Source of the DNA: Leptasterias polaris
Lineage: Eukaryota; Echinodermata; Asteroidea; Forcipulatida; Asteriidae
DNA length: 64,000 nucleotides
Direction: 5' to 3'
Assembly (NCBI GenBank): GCA_037783415.1
Contig: JAZGTN010000022.1
Location: 3,534,001 to 3,598,000, forward strand
Shown here: piece by piece, positions 19,350 to 31,900 of the stretch
Position numbering within the stretch: position 1 is the stretch's first letter
Layout of the letters: every line of letters starts with the position of its first letter
Program-made: the position numbers and the translations under genes
Notes under the pieces: model-generated
Seen by the model: the letters and a program-made list of their open reading frames with translations, nothing else
Told to the model about the DNA's origin: nothing
Databases searched by the model: none

Positions 19350-21374
19350 GAAAAGGGCTTAAGCTTTGTGGTAGTTCTGTACACGAACCCATGGTTTAAC
19401 AACTCAACGTTCCCATCAGTATTTTAGGATTGTCTTCAGCATAAATAACAATAATGGCATTATCATAGCTTGGTGTAGTACTTTGTGTCAGGTTAAAACC
19501 CGATGATGGGAATGGATGTTCTCGCCACTCAAACCATACCTTTAATGGACCCTTGGCTTGTGACGTCACAAGCCCAAAAACAGTCCCCTCACTTAGTTCA
19601 ATGAAGAGTTATCATTGGCTTAGACTAGTCCCGTGTCTTTATTTTGTCTTAAGGATGGAGACAGGTACAGGTTGACAGACATAATGGTTTCATTGGATAA
19701 ACATGCAGTGACGTAACCTGGTTGGTCCGAGGTAATCTTTATGTCAGCTCACCCGTGCACTTTCGATCGTCTGCTGCGTGTGCATAAGGTTTGTATGTAA
19801 TGTTATTGTTTTATAATTCACTATTATGTGTACTTGTGTATTGACTACGAATACCAGCTGTGTGAATGAGATGCAATGTCAAAGGTACATCTGGCAGGGT
19901 CCTGTCAGGCGCGCAAGGCCGGTATCTGGCATTATTCACGAGCGTAGAAAGTGTGACGTCAGATGTTCTGGCTATCATTGGACGAGAGTTCGCGTGCAGC
20001 GCGTACACGGGTGCACGTTTCCATTGTTTTACATCAATAGATGGTGGTGAAGTGGATGTCAACGGTTCCCGGTCACACACCCTGAACAGAAACGCCAGTC
20101 AGCAAAAGGGCTAGTTTAACAGTGTAATCACCCCTCCACCCCCAAGTTCACACGACCTCTTTGGGCAGATCGACTTATGATTGTTATGACCATTAGCGCA
20201 TGTCTAGTTGTTGCTATCTCTTTATATATTTTTTAAAAAAAATCCTCTGACTTTCATCTTCTTCATCCGATGTAATCGGATGTCCGGAAGGAAATTAATG
20301 GCGTAAATCTGACGGGAGATACAAACTCTTAAATGATGCTGTTGTCATGGTATCACCTACGTATTGCGCCATTGTGAGCTCTTAAAACGAGGAGGATGGC
20401 CAGATTAAAAAGTATAGGACTATGGCTTCCCGTCATTATATCGGTAGTCTCCAAAGTGTTATGATTATAGGAGTGACCCTGCCTGACCTCATCTCCTTTT
20501 ATACCAAAGCTCTTTTGTGATTTAATCATTGATAAGTTGACGTATGGATGAGGCATACCGGTTGCCTTTTAGAGTCTAAACGATAGGATCAGTCTTAGAC
20601 CTTTTATCACAATCATCGCGGACATCATCGCGGATGGGAGTGGCTTCTGGCTACGGCTGCGGATGCATTGGCTATAAAGGCAAGCCCGTTATAGCTTGGA
20701 AAAGCCATCGAGAAGTAAGCCTTAACGACCTCAGCCGCAGCAATTGTGCCAACTCTCTCAGAGGTCTCTCTCAGATCTAGTGCGTTCGAGTTTGCGTTCG
20801 AATTTTCCCCTTGTTGACCTGGGTCTGACCCCAACGTGTTAGCGTAACTCTACCGCTCATGTTGCTGGGGCTTATTTGGGTCAAGCTCGCAATACGGAAT
20901 CCCCGGATCAGTTTAAGCCCATTCGTAAGATGCACTTCCTGTGATTTCGTTTTACACTTAGTTTTAGCGCGAACAATTCAGTGTGGCTACGATTAAATTT
21001 GGCAACAACACGTGAAGGTTAAGTATAAGATTAATTTTAAGTTGCGGCCTTCACTCTAGATTTTTTTCCTACGATCCATTCACATAGGAGTGTGCAAATT
21101 TTTACCTAGCGTTACTTTGAACACTTTGTGTAATAGTGGGCGTAGCATTGGTGCGTGGCTCGGATCTCAAGTGGGCAAGTTAACTCCAAGGCTAAATCAA
21201 GAGTAAATAATGAAGACGAACGCGCCATAGTGGACTTTGGCTTTGCAAAAACATCTACGGGTTTGAAGGACTGGGTTGAGACAGCTCATGTCAACAGCAC
21301 ATAATTGGTGCCGACTTAGGCCTACTGCATCAGACTCAAGTTGTAATGGTTGAATCATTGGAGTGGGGGTAAAA

Positions 21375-21610
21375 TTCCTGGTCATGACACTTGAGCAAGG
21401 CAGTTAACCATAACTGCTTCTCTTAACCCAGGTGTATAAATGGAAACCTGGGTGTGCTGAGACAGTAATTAGGTTGGATTAACCTCTTAGCGATAATTTA
21501 AGCAGCTTGGGGAACTTGCTCATCAAGGAGTTGATAAAGTTAGAGGACTGGTCTAAATATGCCAGATGAAAAGGGATAATACTGTTCCAAAGTGCCTTGA
21601 TCTAGCTACA
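21375..21610 (+). mobile_element. SINE body fragment
   Basis: CTTGAGCAAGGCAGTTAACC, ATAACTGCTTCTCTTAACCC and AGGTGTATAAATGGAAACCTG match the body of the tRNA-derived SINEs at 31.1 and 62.2 kb (there on the minus strand). The tRNA head is truncated to GTCATGACACTTG. A different subfamily or an old copy. Confidence 0.5.
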
Positions 21611-22249
21611 AGGATATGACTATTATTCGTAATATTATACTTTTCAGAAAGGTTGTGCATGCACACATTAGTCTTACTCTGTAAATATATTTTGCACAGA
21701 CTTATGTGATTCACTAGGTTTCAAGAGACCGAGAGTGCTATTTAGAGATGCACATGCGCCGGGGAGTTCCATTCCCTGTAACACACTACCACAGACTGTC
21801 GGCTACAGCTCTCTAGAGTTGGCTGAACTGTCGCCACGTCCTTTCCCAGCACAATACCCACAGACTTGACGCTACCCGCCGAAAGGGGATCCCGTTTCAG
21901 TCATTTTGAATTCTCATTCAGGGTCAAGGGTTTCAAAAAGAGTTAGGGCTGCTGTCCGAATCAGCGGAGCAGGAGGCGGCTGTACGCACCGATCACTGCA
22001 AAATGCATATTCCATAATATTGTATTTTGCAGCCACCGTCCAATTAGTCGCACAGACGAAGTCGCTTCATCATCTGGAAACGGCCTGTCGTGTGCTTCTA
22101 CGGTTATCTCATGCGCCGTTTATTATCGCAGTTTTTACATTTTTATGAAACTGCTAAAAGGACCTTCTTACACAAGGACAGACATTCTCAAATTAATAAC
22201 CTGTTCAATAACTAAAGAGTACCTGTAAATCAAAGATGAATAAAACGAG

Positions 22250-22792
22250 CGCGACTGGTGACTAGTAGGCCTATTTAATATTCAGTCCAGTTCGGCTCTA
22301 AAAGGTGTTTTTCGCTTACATTACCGACCGAGATAGTGCCATCGGTCGCATATATGATCAGCGGACACGGACTCGCATGCGTAAATGAAGCAACTGTCGT
22401 TATGCTGAATACAATGCGCTTATCCACACGACTTCCTGCGCTGAATAGTGGCGAGACGGTCGCATCGGAAGAAATTTAACGAGAAAGAGAGAGCGCGAAA
22501 GAGAGGGAGAAAAACAAATTGCTTCGTGTTACTTAGGCCACGGAAAACAAAAACAGATTGTAATTTCAAAGCGTGGTTGAAAGCAGTCAGTTCATGTCAG
22601 TGCTGTTTGACGGGACGACTGTGTCATCTCGGATGTGTTATGTTCTATTGTGGAGTACACTTTCGCTTTCAGCAGCGGACAGTTTTCTGTGTTATTAGTG
22701 ATCAGTGCAGCGAGACTACGATTAAAACAGGTGCCGGCTGTGCAGCAGCCAGCTGTGTGTGAAATCAGAATGGGAATATTGGACGAGTGAGG
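22250..22792 (+). promoter_or_regulatory. Probable promoter and 5' UTR region of the receptor gene
   Basis: CpG is visibly denser here than in the surrounding DNA (for example GACGGTCGCATCGG and ACCGACCGAGATAG), and a purine-rich GAGAGA stretch lies near 22480. No TATA box or initiator stands out. The start codon context is gaggATGa, with A at -3. This is inference from position and composition only; an upstream noncoding exon is possible. Confidence 0.4.
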
Positions 22793-22927
22793 ATGAATGT
22801 GTCAACGTCAACCCTACCGGGTGACGAGGGTGTCATACCGACCCCACCACCTCCACTTGGATACCTCATCTTCCAGGCGCTCTTCCTTTCGGTCGTCATG
22901 GTGGTCACCGTCCTTGGGAACGTCGCG
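22793..22927 (+). CDS. GPR161-like receptor exon 1: N terminus and TM1
   Basis: 45 codons, phase 0, donor GCGGTAAGT. A short extracellular N terminus with an NVS glycosylation sequon (residues 2-4) and a PTPPPP run (18-23), then TM1 ending VVMVVTVLGNVA, with the class A Asn 1.50 in the GN pair. No signal peptide, as is usual for this class. Confidence 0.85.
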
Positions 22928-25900
22928 GTAAGTTTAATTTATTGTTTTGTTTCACTGTTAACTTTCTGAACACTAAAACCAAGGCCTTTTTCAAAAAGTG
23001 CTGCTGGGCTTAAGGCAAAGTTTAGAAGAACTTGTCCCTTAAATTATGTTCTAAGAAAGCCACTGAAGTCTTCTCATTTATGCTAATATTCCACTCTAAA
23101 ATATTTCTTAAACCCACCGCCCCTTCCCTTATTTGTTCTTGAACAATACTTGCCGTCGGTTTGGAGTAAACCTATCCTTGAGTTTAACAATTTCGTTGTC
23201 ATAACGAGCGACATATTACTGTATACAATAACGGTTATTTAGCTCAGGAACATGCCAGGGGAAGCCATTTTATTTCTGTCCGATAGCCTCGGTTTGGTAG
23301 CATGGGTTGGATTGGGCTATCAAACCAAGGGGGCCGCACTTTGAACGAAGTACAGTGGAATTAAACTTGAAGGCTGATTCCGCTATTTGCTAATACTTTG
23401 TGATTTCTCCACAAAGCCCTGACGAATTTGGTCAGCCTCATTTACCTTTTCCAACGGGATAACCCGCTGAGTTAATTTACTCAGTCAAACCAATTTTATC
23501 ACCACGTCTGCTCAGCCTTCGACACAATACAACTCATCAGCAATTCAAGTGTATGAAGTCTCCTCCATCAATTTCTTTTCCTAGAGGTTTTGGCGGACAC
23601 TATTCTTATCAAGTTGACGAACCAAATGCATTGCCTGAACATAACGACCGACTGTGTAAAGAAAGACAACGTAATAAATCGCTGTTTTTCTCGCGAGGCA
23701 AGGCGGGGGGGGGGGGCCTCGCCGGTGGATTGTGTATTAAAGACCTAAACGTGTGCAGTTTCCAATCACAAACCTGTCACCGTCTCCAGCAAATCTTCGT
23801 CACGTGGGTTTATTGAAGCCCTCAATCCAAAGTGCCGGAGGTATCATTTTAAGAAAACAAACATTCATCAATGACAGTCAACCGAATAGTATTACTCGAC
23901 CTTAAAGAGAAGAGTCTGAAACCACTTACGTACTATAGCCTTTTTACATAGTTGGCAATACTCGTAGGGAAAACATAAACAAACAAATATAATATCCGTA
24001 TCATTATTATGCATCTCTGATAATGAAGCCAAGGGTGTCTCATAAATGAAGTTAATCACTTTAGCGCACAAACCTGAGGAAACCTGTAAACCGTAGGGTA
24101 CTTGCCGTGTGAACTAGAAACACCAGGGTTAACCCCTAATTCTTCCACGATAAGTGTTTTGTGTTCTTAGTGCTTACTTTGTTTTATGACGTGCAATACC
24201 AATCCTAGTACAATCCTAGATTATTGAAACACTGTTTTAATCATCTGAAAGCTTACTTTTTATAAACAGAATGGTTTATTTTCCTGTGGACAAAGTTTCC
24301 ACCTAATGAAACACTGCCATAAATGTGGGAACAATGTCCCTCCAAATTCATTTCTTATTTCCATTTGCCAATAGAAACCAAATAAAGTTAGTTTAAAACA
24401 TTGTTGTTGTATGTTTATTTATTTAGCTGTTGTCTTATTGATTTATGTTTTATTTAGTTCATTTTATCTAATTATCTGTGCTTATTTATGTTGCACCATA
24501 CCTGTAACCCACCCTACACCCACCCCCCAAAAAACAGAAACAAAAAAACTCACCTCAAATAAATGAAAAGAAAGCAAAAGATTCGGTAAATAAAAAAATC
24601 GTGCATAGTTGCAAGGATACCTGATGAAAACGTTGGCTCATGCATCATTCAATGTTATCCACACGTCGATTGTACATTGTGTCTATAGGAAACAGCTCGA
24701 CGGTTTTGAATTGCTAAATAACGCCTCAGTATTGTTGGGGTTTTACGAATACTTCGCTCAAATTTCAATTCATTAAAGCATAATACATACGGAGTTCCCT
24801 CTCGGGTCTCGTTGAAGTGGTTTTTGGCTCAAAATTAAGAAACACCAGGCGGCATTCAGAATGTATTATGATAATGAGTGTTACATTTTTTTGGAGATAT
24901 CAAATTCCTTACATTGGATAGCACGTCTGTTTATTCACCTGTGAAGCGTTTTCGTGTGGGGCGGATCCGGACTGCGAGCAGCGTGCTCTATACGCTCTTG
25001 CCCCAAAATTGTGATATTTAATTTTTGTGAAAGAAAAAAAATTTCAAAGCAAGCAAATCGTCATGATTCATATTTTTATTCACGCACGACACGGACGCAG
25101 AGCAGTGTATTCAAGGTTCCCTGAATCATCATTCAACTAAACTACCCAAGTATAGGGATATGCTTTTACCCTAATTATTGAAACTGCATGTTTCGTTTCA
25201 ATGCGGTTATAAATGGACCCGATCGGGGGACCTTTGGTGGCATGCAGAAAAAAAAATGTTTCACTTGTTTCTCCACAGGCTACTAGATACATTAGTTAGT
25301 ATTAAGGTTTTTGAGAAAGCAGAGCCAAGATATGAGATATTGGAATCATAGAGCTGTTCCCTGCTCTATGTTGGGATCACTAGTTGTCCTTCTACTGTGT
25401 AACTGGTTTGGTATCTTTGTGTGTCCACCCGGTACCCCACACCTCCCTCAACCCGTTACTCCCAAGCATCCACCTCTGATGTAACCTACATCATCTTCAG
25501 TAGCCTTTCAGTGACAGGTTGATGAGTGAATTCCACAAAAAGGAAACTGTACAAAAGTATTCAGCATTCTTAAAAAGTCTGCCGTACTTAACAGTGTTTT
25601 TAAAGAGTCTTCGGTGTTTTTCAAGTGTCTTCAGTGTTTTTCAAGATTCGTCGGTGCTCTTAAAACGTCCTCAGTGCCACTTAATAAATAATTTATGTTT
25701 TTTTAAAGAGCCTTTAGTTTTCATAAAAGTCTTTGGTTTTTTTAAAAGTCTTCAGTGTTTTAAAATAGTTCTCAGCGTTTTCACAGAGTTTGTTAATCAG
25801 TGTTTTTAAAAGGTCTTCAGTGTTCTCAAACAGTCTTTCAAGCAGTGTTTTAAAAGTATTCAGTGTTTTAAAAAAGAGTTTTTGGTGTTTTCAAAGAGTC

Positions 25901-28900
25901 TTCCAATCAGTGTTAATAAAGAGTTTTCGGTGTTTTTAAATAGTCTTTAGTGTCTTTAAAATGTATTCGGTATTTTTACAAAGTTTTCAGTGTTTTCAAA
26001 GAGTCTTCCAATCAGTGTTTTTAAAAAGTCATCAGTGTTCTTATCAGAGTATTCAGTGTTTTTATAAATCTTTTGAGTCTTTATCAATTTTTTTTGTCCA
26101 GTTAAATAAAGTGTACTCATTATCAACAGTTTAAAAAACAGGGAAACTAAGTTTTGAGGCACCGCACTGTGGAGAATTGATATGAATATCGGTTTGCGAT
26201 AACACCATGTGTTATCTACTTTCTGTGTGTATTATAATATTTAACTCTGCAAATAACCTATTGCCGCATTATAGATTAACTTTCTTCACGAGTGGGATGA
26301 TGAGTGCAGCTCTGAAAGAACTCTCTTATCAACTGCCTCGAAGTAGAATTTGTAAATGGGGGGTGGGGGACTATAGTGGGAATTGTCAGGTCTCAACGTG
26401 TTGACTATAGCCTGCTCTAGTCATCTGAGACTAAACATTGCACGGCAGTGTTCCTTTTCCGACTACCTATTATTTTGTGGACTTCTCGTAATTATCTCGA
26501 CTATATCCCTGATTGAGATTAGCTTGCTCTCAAATTGTCGACTAGTCTGCTCTAGTCATCTGATAAAGCACTAAATGGCAGTCAGTGTTCCTACTATACC
26601 TACAATCTAGCCCATTTCTGCTTCTTAAGTGTCTTTTGTCTTATATTATGTATCTTATAGCCTACTTTGTATTAGTCTACTTTGCTATCCTATAGCTAAT
26701 GCGCACACTTGCTGATTGAAGTCAACGCTGCTAACATTACCGCCGGTAGCTTCGCCCGTTTCCTATAGATAGGTTGCAGTATGACGTAAGTCGGCCATCT
26801 TTACGGGCAATTTGGAACACACAGTCTCGCGTTACGCGTGAGAACGGCGTGCAACACGCGCACATTTCACCAAACTCATTGCATGATTGGTTAATGATTG
26901 ACGCGGCTGCGTTAATAATTTGAGCGCTTGACGCGCCTGCAAGCCAAAATGCGATTTGCCCGTAAAGATGGCGTCTACTGGGAACTATCTATATGAACAA
27001 AGTGCATTAATGGTTCTCAATATAGAAATGGGTCAATGCAGCAGGTGATACTCCACTTCGGAGTCCATGTATGCACGTTCCAATCTATCTGTAAAATAAA
27101 TAACAGCATGTCCGGCAATGCACATAAATATTAAGTTAGGGCATGCATCACTTCCAGTCATTTAGCTTTTAATATGGTTAAACAAAATCGATTTCCTTAA
27201 TTGTCTATATTACGGAGGCCCATTCAGGTCATCGCTCTTCGTTTTCCTGTCTGTGTCAGGTACGGAGGCTCATGCATAATACATTCTTTTATTTCCTTGT
27301 CTGCGTTAGGTACGGAGGCCCATGTGGTCTCCCAAACTGGCGAGTGAGAGAGACAGTAGCTGATAATTGTGAAATTAGTGCAAGTGGTCAAAAGGGTATT
27401 ATTGTGTAAAATGTAAAACATAAAATAAACACAAAAGTTAATGTGATTTCTTTTTTAAATATATGTTGTTAGTATATATAAATTTGAAATTTATAAATTT
27501 TGAACAAACTAGAAAATAGTATAAGGGACTACTTATGTGCCTCCATAATTTAGACAAACAATAAACTTCAAGAATTACTTGTGGAATTGTTTTCACCGAA
27601 CGAATTTTCACAGACGAAGCTGTTTTAAAACGAAAACACACAAGAGCTTTCACATAATAGCCTAGAACAATGCATAAAATACATGTAACATGCAACATTG
27701 TTTGTACATGGATGATGGACGTGACATAATATCAGGATGCCAACAATAATTAATTTTTAGTTTTTAATTAACTACAACTTATCGTTGGCAGAATTTTCGT
27801 GCAACACATTAAATGAAAGCTGTCTTGAATCTATGAATTTAAAATAGCTATTTATAAATCTTAAATCTTAATTTCGGTCAAATCAGCCACAAATTAGACT
27901 TGGCATCTTTAAAGATGATGTCAAACCAGACCTCAATCAACTATAAAGAGTGTTAAAATTGACACTGTAGTGTTGTCACATTATGGATACCAAAAGAGAG
28001 AATCAAAAATAACACCATGTGGTTTAAAGTAACACCAATGTAATTGCATTGGCAGAAGTTAGTGTTTGTTAACAACCTTTGGTCTAAATTCTAATTCTAT
28101 TTTGGTATCTATATATGACAACCCCCGCGGTGTCAATTTTAAAACCCAGGTTTTTACATTGTATTGTAAAACAGAAGCCTGTTGTATATTGAAATATCCA
28201 CAGTGGCAGGATGCAGCGTTACTCAACGCCCATTACCTAATCTATTCTGAAGCTTAAATAACATCTTACTATAGGATGAAATAACATCGCTCAAATTCGT
28301 ACTGGCTGTGAATTATGACATGAAAAATTGAGTTGAGGAGGGGCTATCCAACTGAAAGGAATTGCTCATTTTGCCTGATAGCGGAAAGTTGTTTTCTATT
28401 TTGACCAGTTTGGTCCATTTTGCAGTCTGTCTGTTTCTGTTGATCCAAGGTGCCGTTTCGGACCATCCGGCTGTTCTGTTGCCATGGATAACTTCCACTT
28501 AAAGTATCGCATAATTGCACTTATACTCTGCACCCGTGGGCACAGGTTGCTAGGGAAGTCATGCCAGAGTCAACATTTGGTGCTGTCGTTCAGTATGAGC
28601 TTAATCGATCTGATGAAGTGAAACATAACACATGGGTAGAGAGAAGCATCATTAGGTTGTTGGTGGAAGGCCCATTTCAGTCTGGTACTATTTCTATTCG
28701 GTACACGCACGCGCCATACAACCAAGCGTGTTTGTGTCTCATACTCAGTGGACATTCCACTGTTATCAGGCAGTTAGAGTTTAGGGTTGAAATGTTCTTC
28801 ACGCATTGCAGTATGCACTCTATACTATTTTGAGAGATGATGTTTTTGCTCTTTGTTAATCCCCACCATTTTGAGACAAACAACCAATTAAATTATAAAA

Positions 28901-31900
28901 TGCGTCCGTTTTATTTAAAAACTAAAATTGTCTTAAGTTGTGACAACACGGAGCGTGTCCACCCGTGGACAACAAACTTTAGCCATAATATTGAACCCGG
29001 TGGTGGTGTGGAAGACCGAAGACGTGCTCGGTTCGCTTCTCCGACAAAACCAATGGGGACGTCCCTAAATAAGTTAAGCCCAAACAATGGGAGGACACGG
29101 AGAAGTCCTTGATTTAACGGGTATAGACAAACATGGTTTAAGCGTTACATACGAAGTGTGGACCCGAGAACAAAAACGGTCTTCACAATGTAGGAACTTG
29201 AACAACTATGTGGACTAACACACGTCCACATACACACAGCTCTCAGTTGCATACACTCTAAACATTCTGTTGTTCAATGCACTTAAGAAATAACATTGTT
29301 CTTCCAAAACTGTAAAACAAAATGTGTGGACGCGTGTAAGTCCACATATCTCTTTTGTTCTCAGTGGGGTTTTTTCAGTGATTACTAATACGTTTCTGTT
29401 AAGTGTATAGAACAAAGGAATGTCCACAGAGTGTTTTGCGACACAGAGAGCAGAGTATGTGGGCGTGCCTCAGTCCACATATTGTCTCCAAGAACCTACA
29501 GTGAGGACATTGTCTGTCTCTCATGTCCACACTTAATGTGTGTTTCACGATTCAATCAACCTGTGGAAATCTCAATGAATTAGGTGGTACCAAAGAAACA
29601 ATATTATATATAACCACCATCAAGTATTTAGAAAAACTAGACTGTCTGAGTTCAAACCTGCAAATGTTAAATGTACAATGATCGTAGAATTAATTTGCAT
29701 TGAAAAACAATTGAATCTGAAAGTTGAAAGAATCGGAGAAAGATTAGAATGACAATTTTAAGGGCAGGATCGACTCTGATCGTCTTCTTCTCTGATAGTC
29801 TTCATGGGAAAGCTTTCTGAAGAAGACAATCAGGGCATACTTATCGAAACGTCGAGTTGTTACACCCACCACCGCGTCTTTCAGAACCACCAACCTTATC
29901 AAGAGAGATCTATCATGCACATGGTGTTACCACAAACGTTACAGGATTGAATAATTCAATGTTGAATGAAATTTCACAGCGATTTAGACACACGACAAAA
30001 TCACCATTTTCGAATCGAACAGTCAAATGTTAATTGAATTTGCTCGGAGACAAACACCCGGCCGACACAGTGCAGGTGTCAATAAAACACCGAGGTGTTT
30101 TCGGGGTTACGTTACACCGCTGAAGGCTGAAAGGTGTTTAGCTCGTCATTTTATTGATTTTCACAATAGGTGTGTATATCAATACGATTTCTGAATTGAT
30201 GAGATAAGTTTGAACAGTATCAAAAACAAAGTGCCAGAGATTGATAATTTATAGCACGCAAACTACATTCGTACCTTATGTAACCAAGCATTTTTAAATG
30301 AAATAACAGTTTTGGGAAGTTAGAGCTAGCTTATCGGTCATCGGAGTCTCAAGAAAATATTGACAAAACCCTTAAATGTTTCATTGTTATCAAACATCAA
30401 ACTAAGGATTCGCGAGATCAAAATATTTGGTTTACTCATTTTTTTTTAAACAATCTATTTAATTACGCAAATGACGTACGCGAACAAAAACCTCGCAAAA
30501 AACATAAACCGTATGTACTGAACCGTTGTGATCCACTGAAACGTCAGGACCGAATTTCAGGAAATCTTCAAGGATAACTCGAGGGAAAACGATTGCATCA
30601 CACTAAAAACCAGATCGCAACAACAATAACAACAACAACAGCAACAACAACAACAACGACAACGACGACGACGACGACAACAACAGCAACAACAACAACA
30701 ACGACGATAGCAACAATAACAACAACAAGGTCTACATTTTTAGTTCTTAGAATATTAAATTCCTTTCTAACTTCTAGTTTTTATTTTTTTTAAACACGCC
30801 AGACAACCATTCTGTGAAAAACTTGAGCAAACCGATCGTTGTCAACTCGTGGCTTCATCCGAGTTTGTATGCACGATGGAATTTAGTTATGCCCCCAAGA
30901 ACTGGGTACTTATGGGATCATATTTCTCGTACAATTTCCAAGGACAAAATTGGTGCTGATGTTAAGCTTATGAAATTGAGGAAATTCAATATTTAAATAT
31001 TTAATGCTATATTCAGATAGATGTATTTCTACTTATAGGACTGATATCGTTACAAACGTCATAATCATTGAGCTTTCAGATTGGTAGTAATTTATACAAA
31101 ATCACCAACAATAATCAATCATGCACCTCTTTTATTTCAAATAATAATAATAATAATAATAACTAGTTCTTATATAGCACATCTTTACCTTAGTGCCCTG
31201 ATCATTGGGCCAATAACATTCCTTTAATCTTTCTCAGCTCCCTGGGGAGTATACACAGCCCTGGGCTGCCGTGGCGCTCCGAACTTTTTCAGACACAAAA
31301 TCAACCTCTACCCTTGCAGGTACCCATTTATATCCCTGGGTGAAGAGAAGCAATTATAGCAAAGTGTCTTGCTCAAGGACACAAGCGTCATGACCGGGAC
31401 TCGAACCCACACCCCGATGACTAAGCCACCAGAACTTGAATCCGATGCTCTTAACCACTCGGCCATGACACGCTATAATCTGATTACCTAAAAACAAATC
31501 AGGTCAGAATTTGCATATAACCACTTTTGCTAAGCAAGTGGAGGTGGAAATTTACCCTAGTCCAGCAACAGGAATTTTTCAATTGGCTCGGGTGATTAAT
31601 TAGTTATCCCCAAATTATTCAATTTTATATGCGGGTGTTTTAAAATCACTCCACGGCTCATTTTTTTCACACCACCTTTGAAAAACCCTCACCTGGATGA
31701 GTGACATTTTGTTGAATGTGTTGGGAGACATAATACACAAAGGCTGACTGATGTAGTTGAATAAGAAGTTGGATCTGATTCAATTCAGACGAACTGAACT
31801 GTGAGTCGAACCTTGCGAACCCGCTGCACTGTATGAAAAATAAAATAACAAACAAATCGACAGCCTCTTCAAATAAAGTCAAGTCAACAGACTAACACAA

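Larger units (their letters stand above)
11050..22250. other. Intergenic region between the two divergent genes
   Basis: No exon that I can support on either strand. It carries, in order, a CT-rich tract (about 11445-11485), dispersed repeats at about 12.53 and 16.92 kb, SINE-like pieces at 13.9 and 14.7 kb, G runs at 15.3 kb, a hexamer foldback at 15.8 kb, a 409-bp foldback at 16.3 kb, a T-rich stretch near 17.35-17.75 kb and a LINE remnant at 19.1 kb. Open frames here are short and lack splice or family support. Confidence 0.6.

Noticed and set aside
31380..31474. A tRNA-Leu or tRNA-Ser gene
   Set aside because: Boxes A and B are present but the acceptor and anticodon stems are poor, and the sequence continues into a SINE body and tail found again at 62.2 kb.
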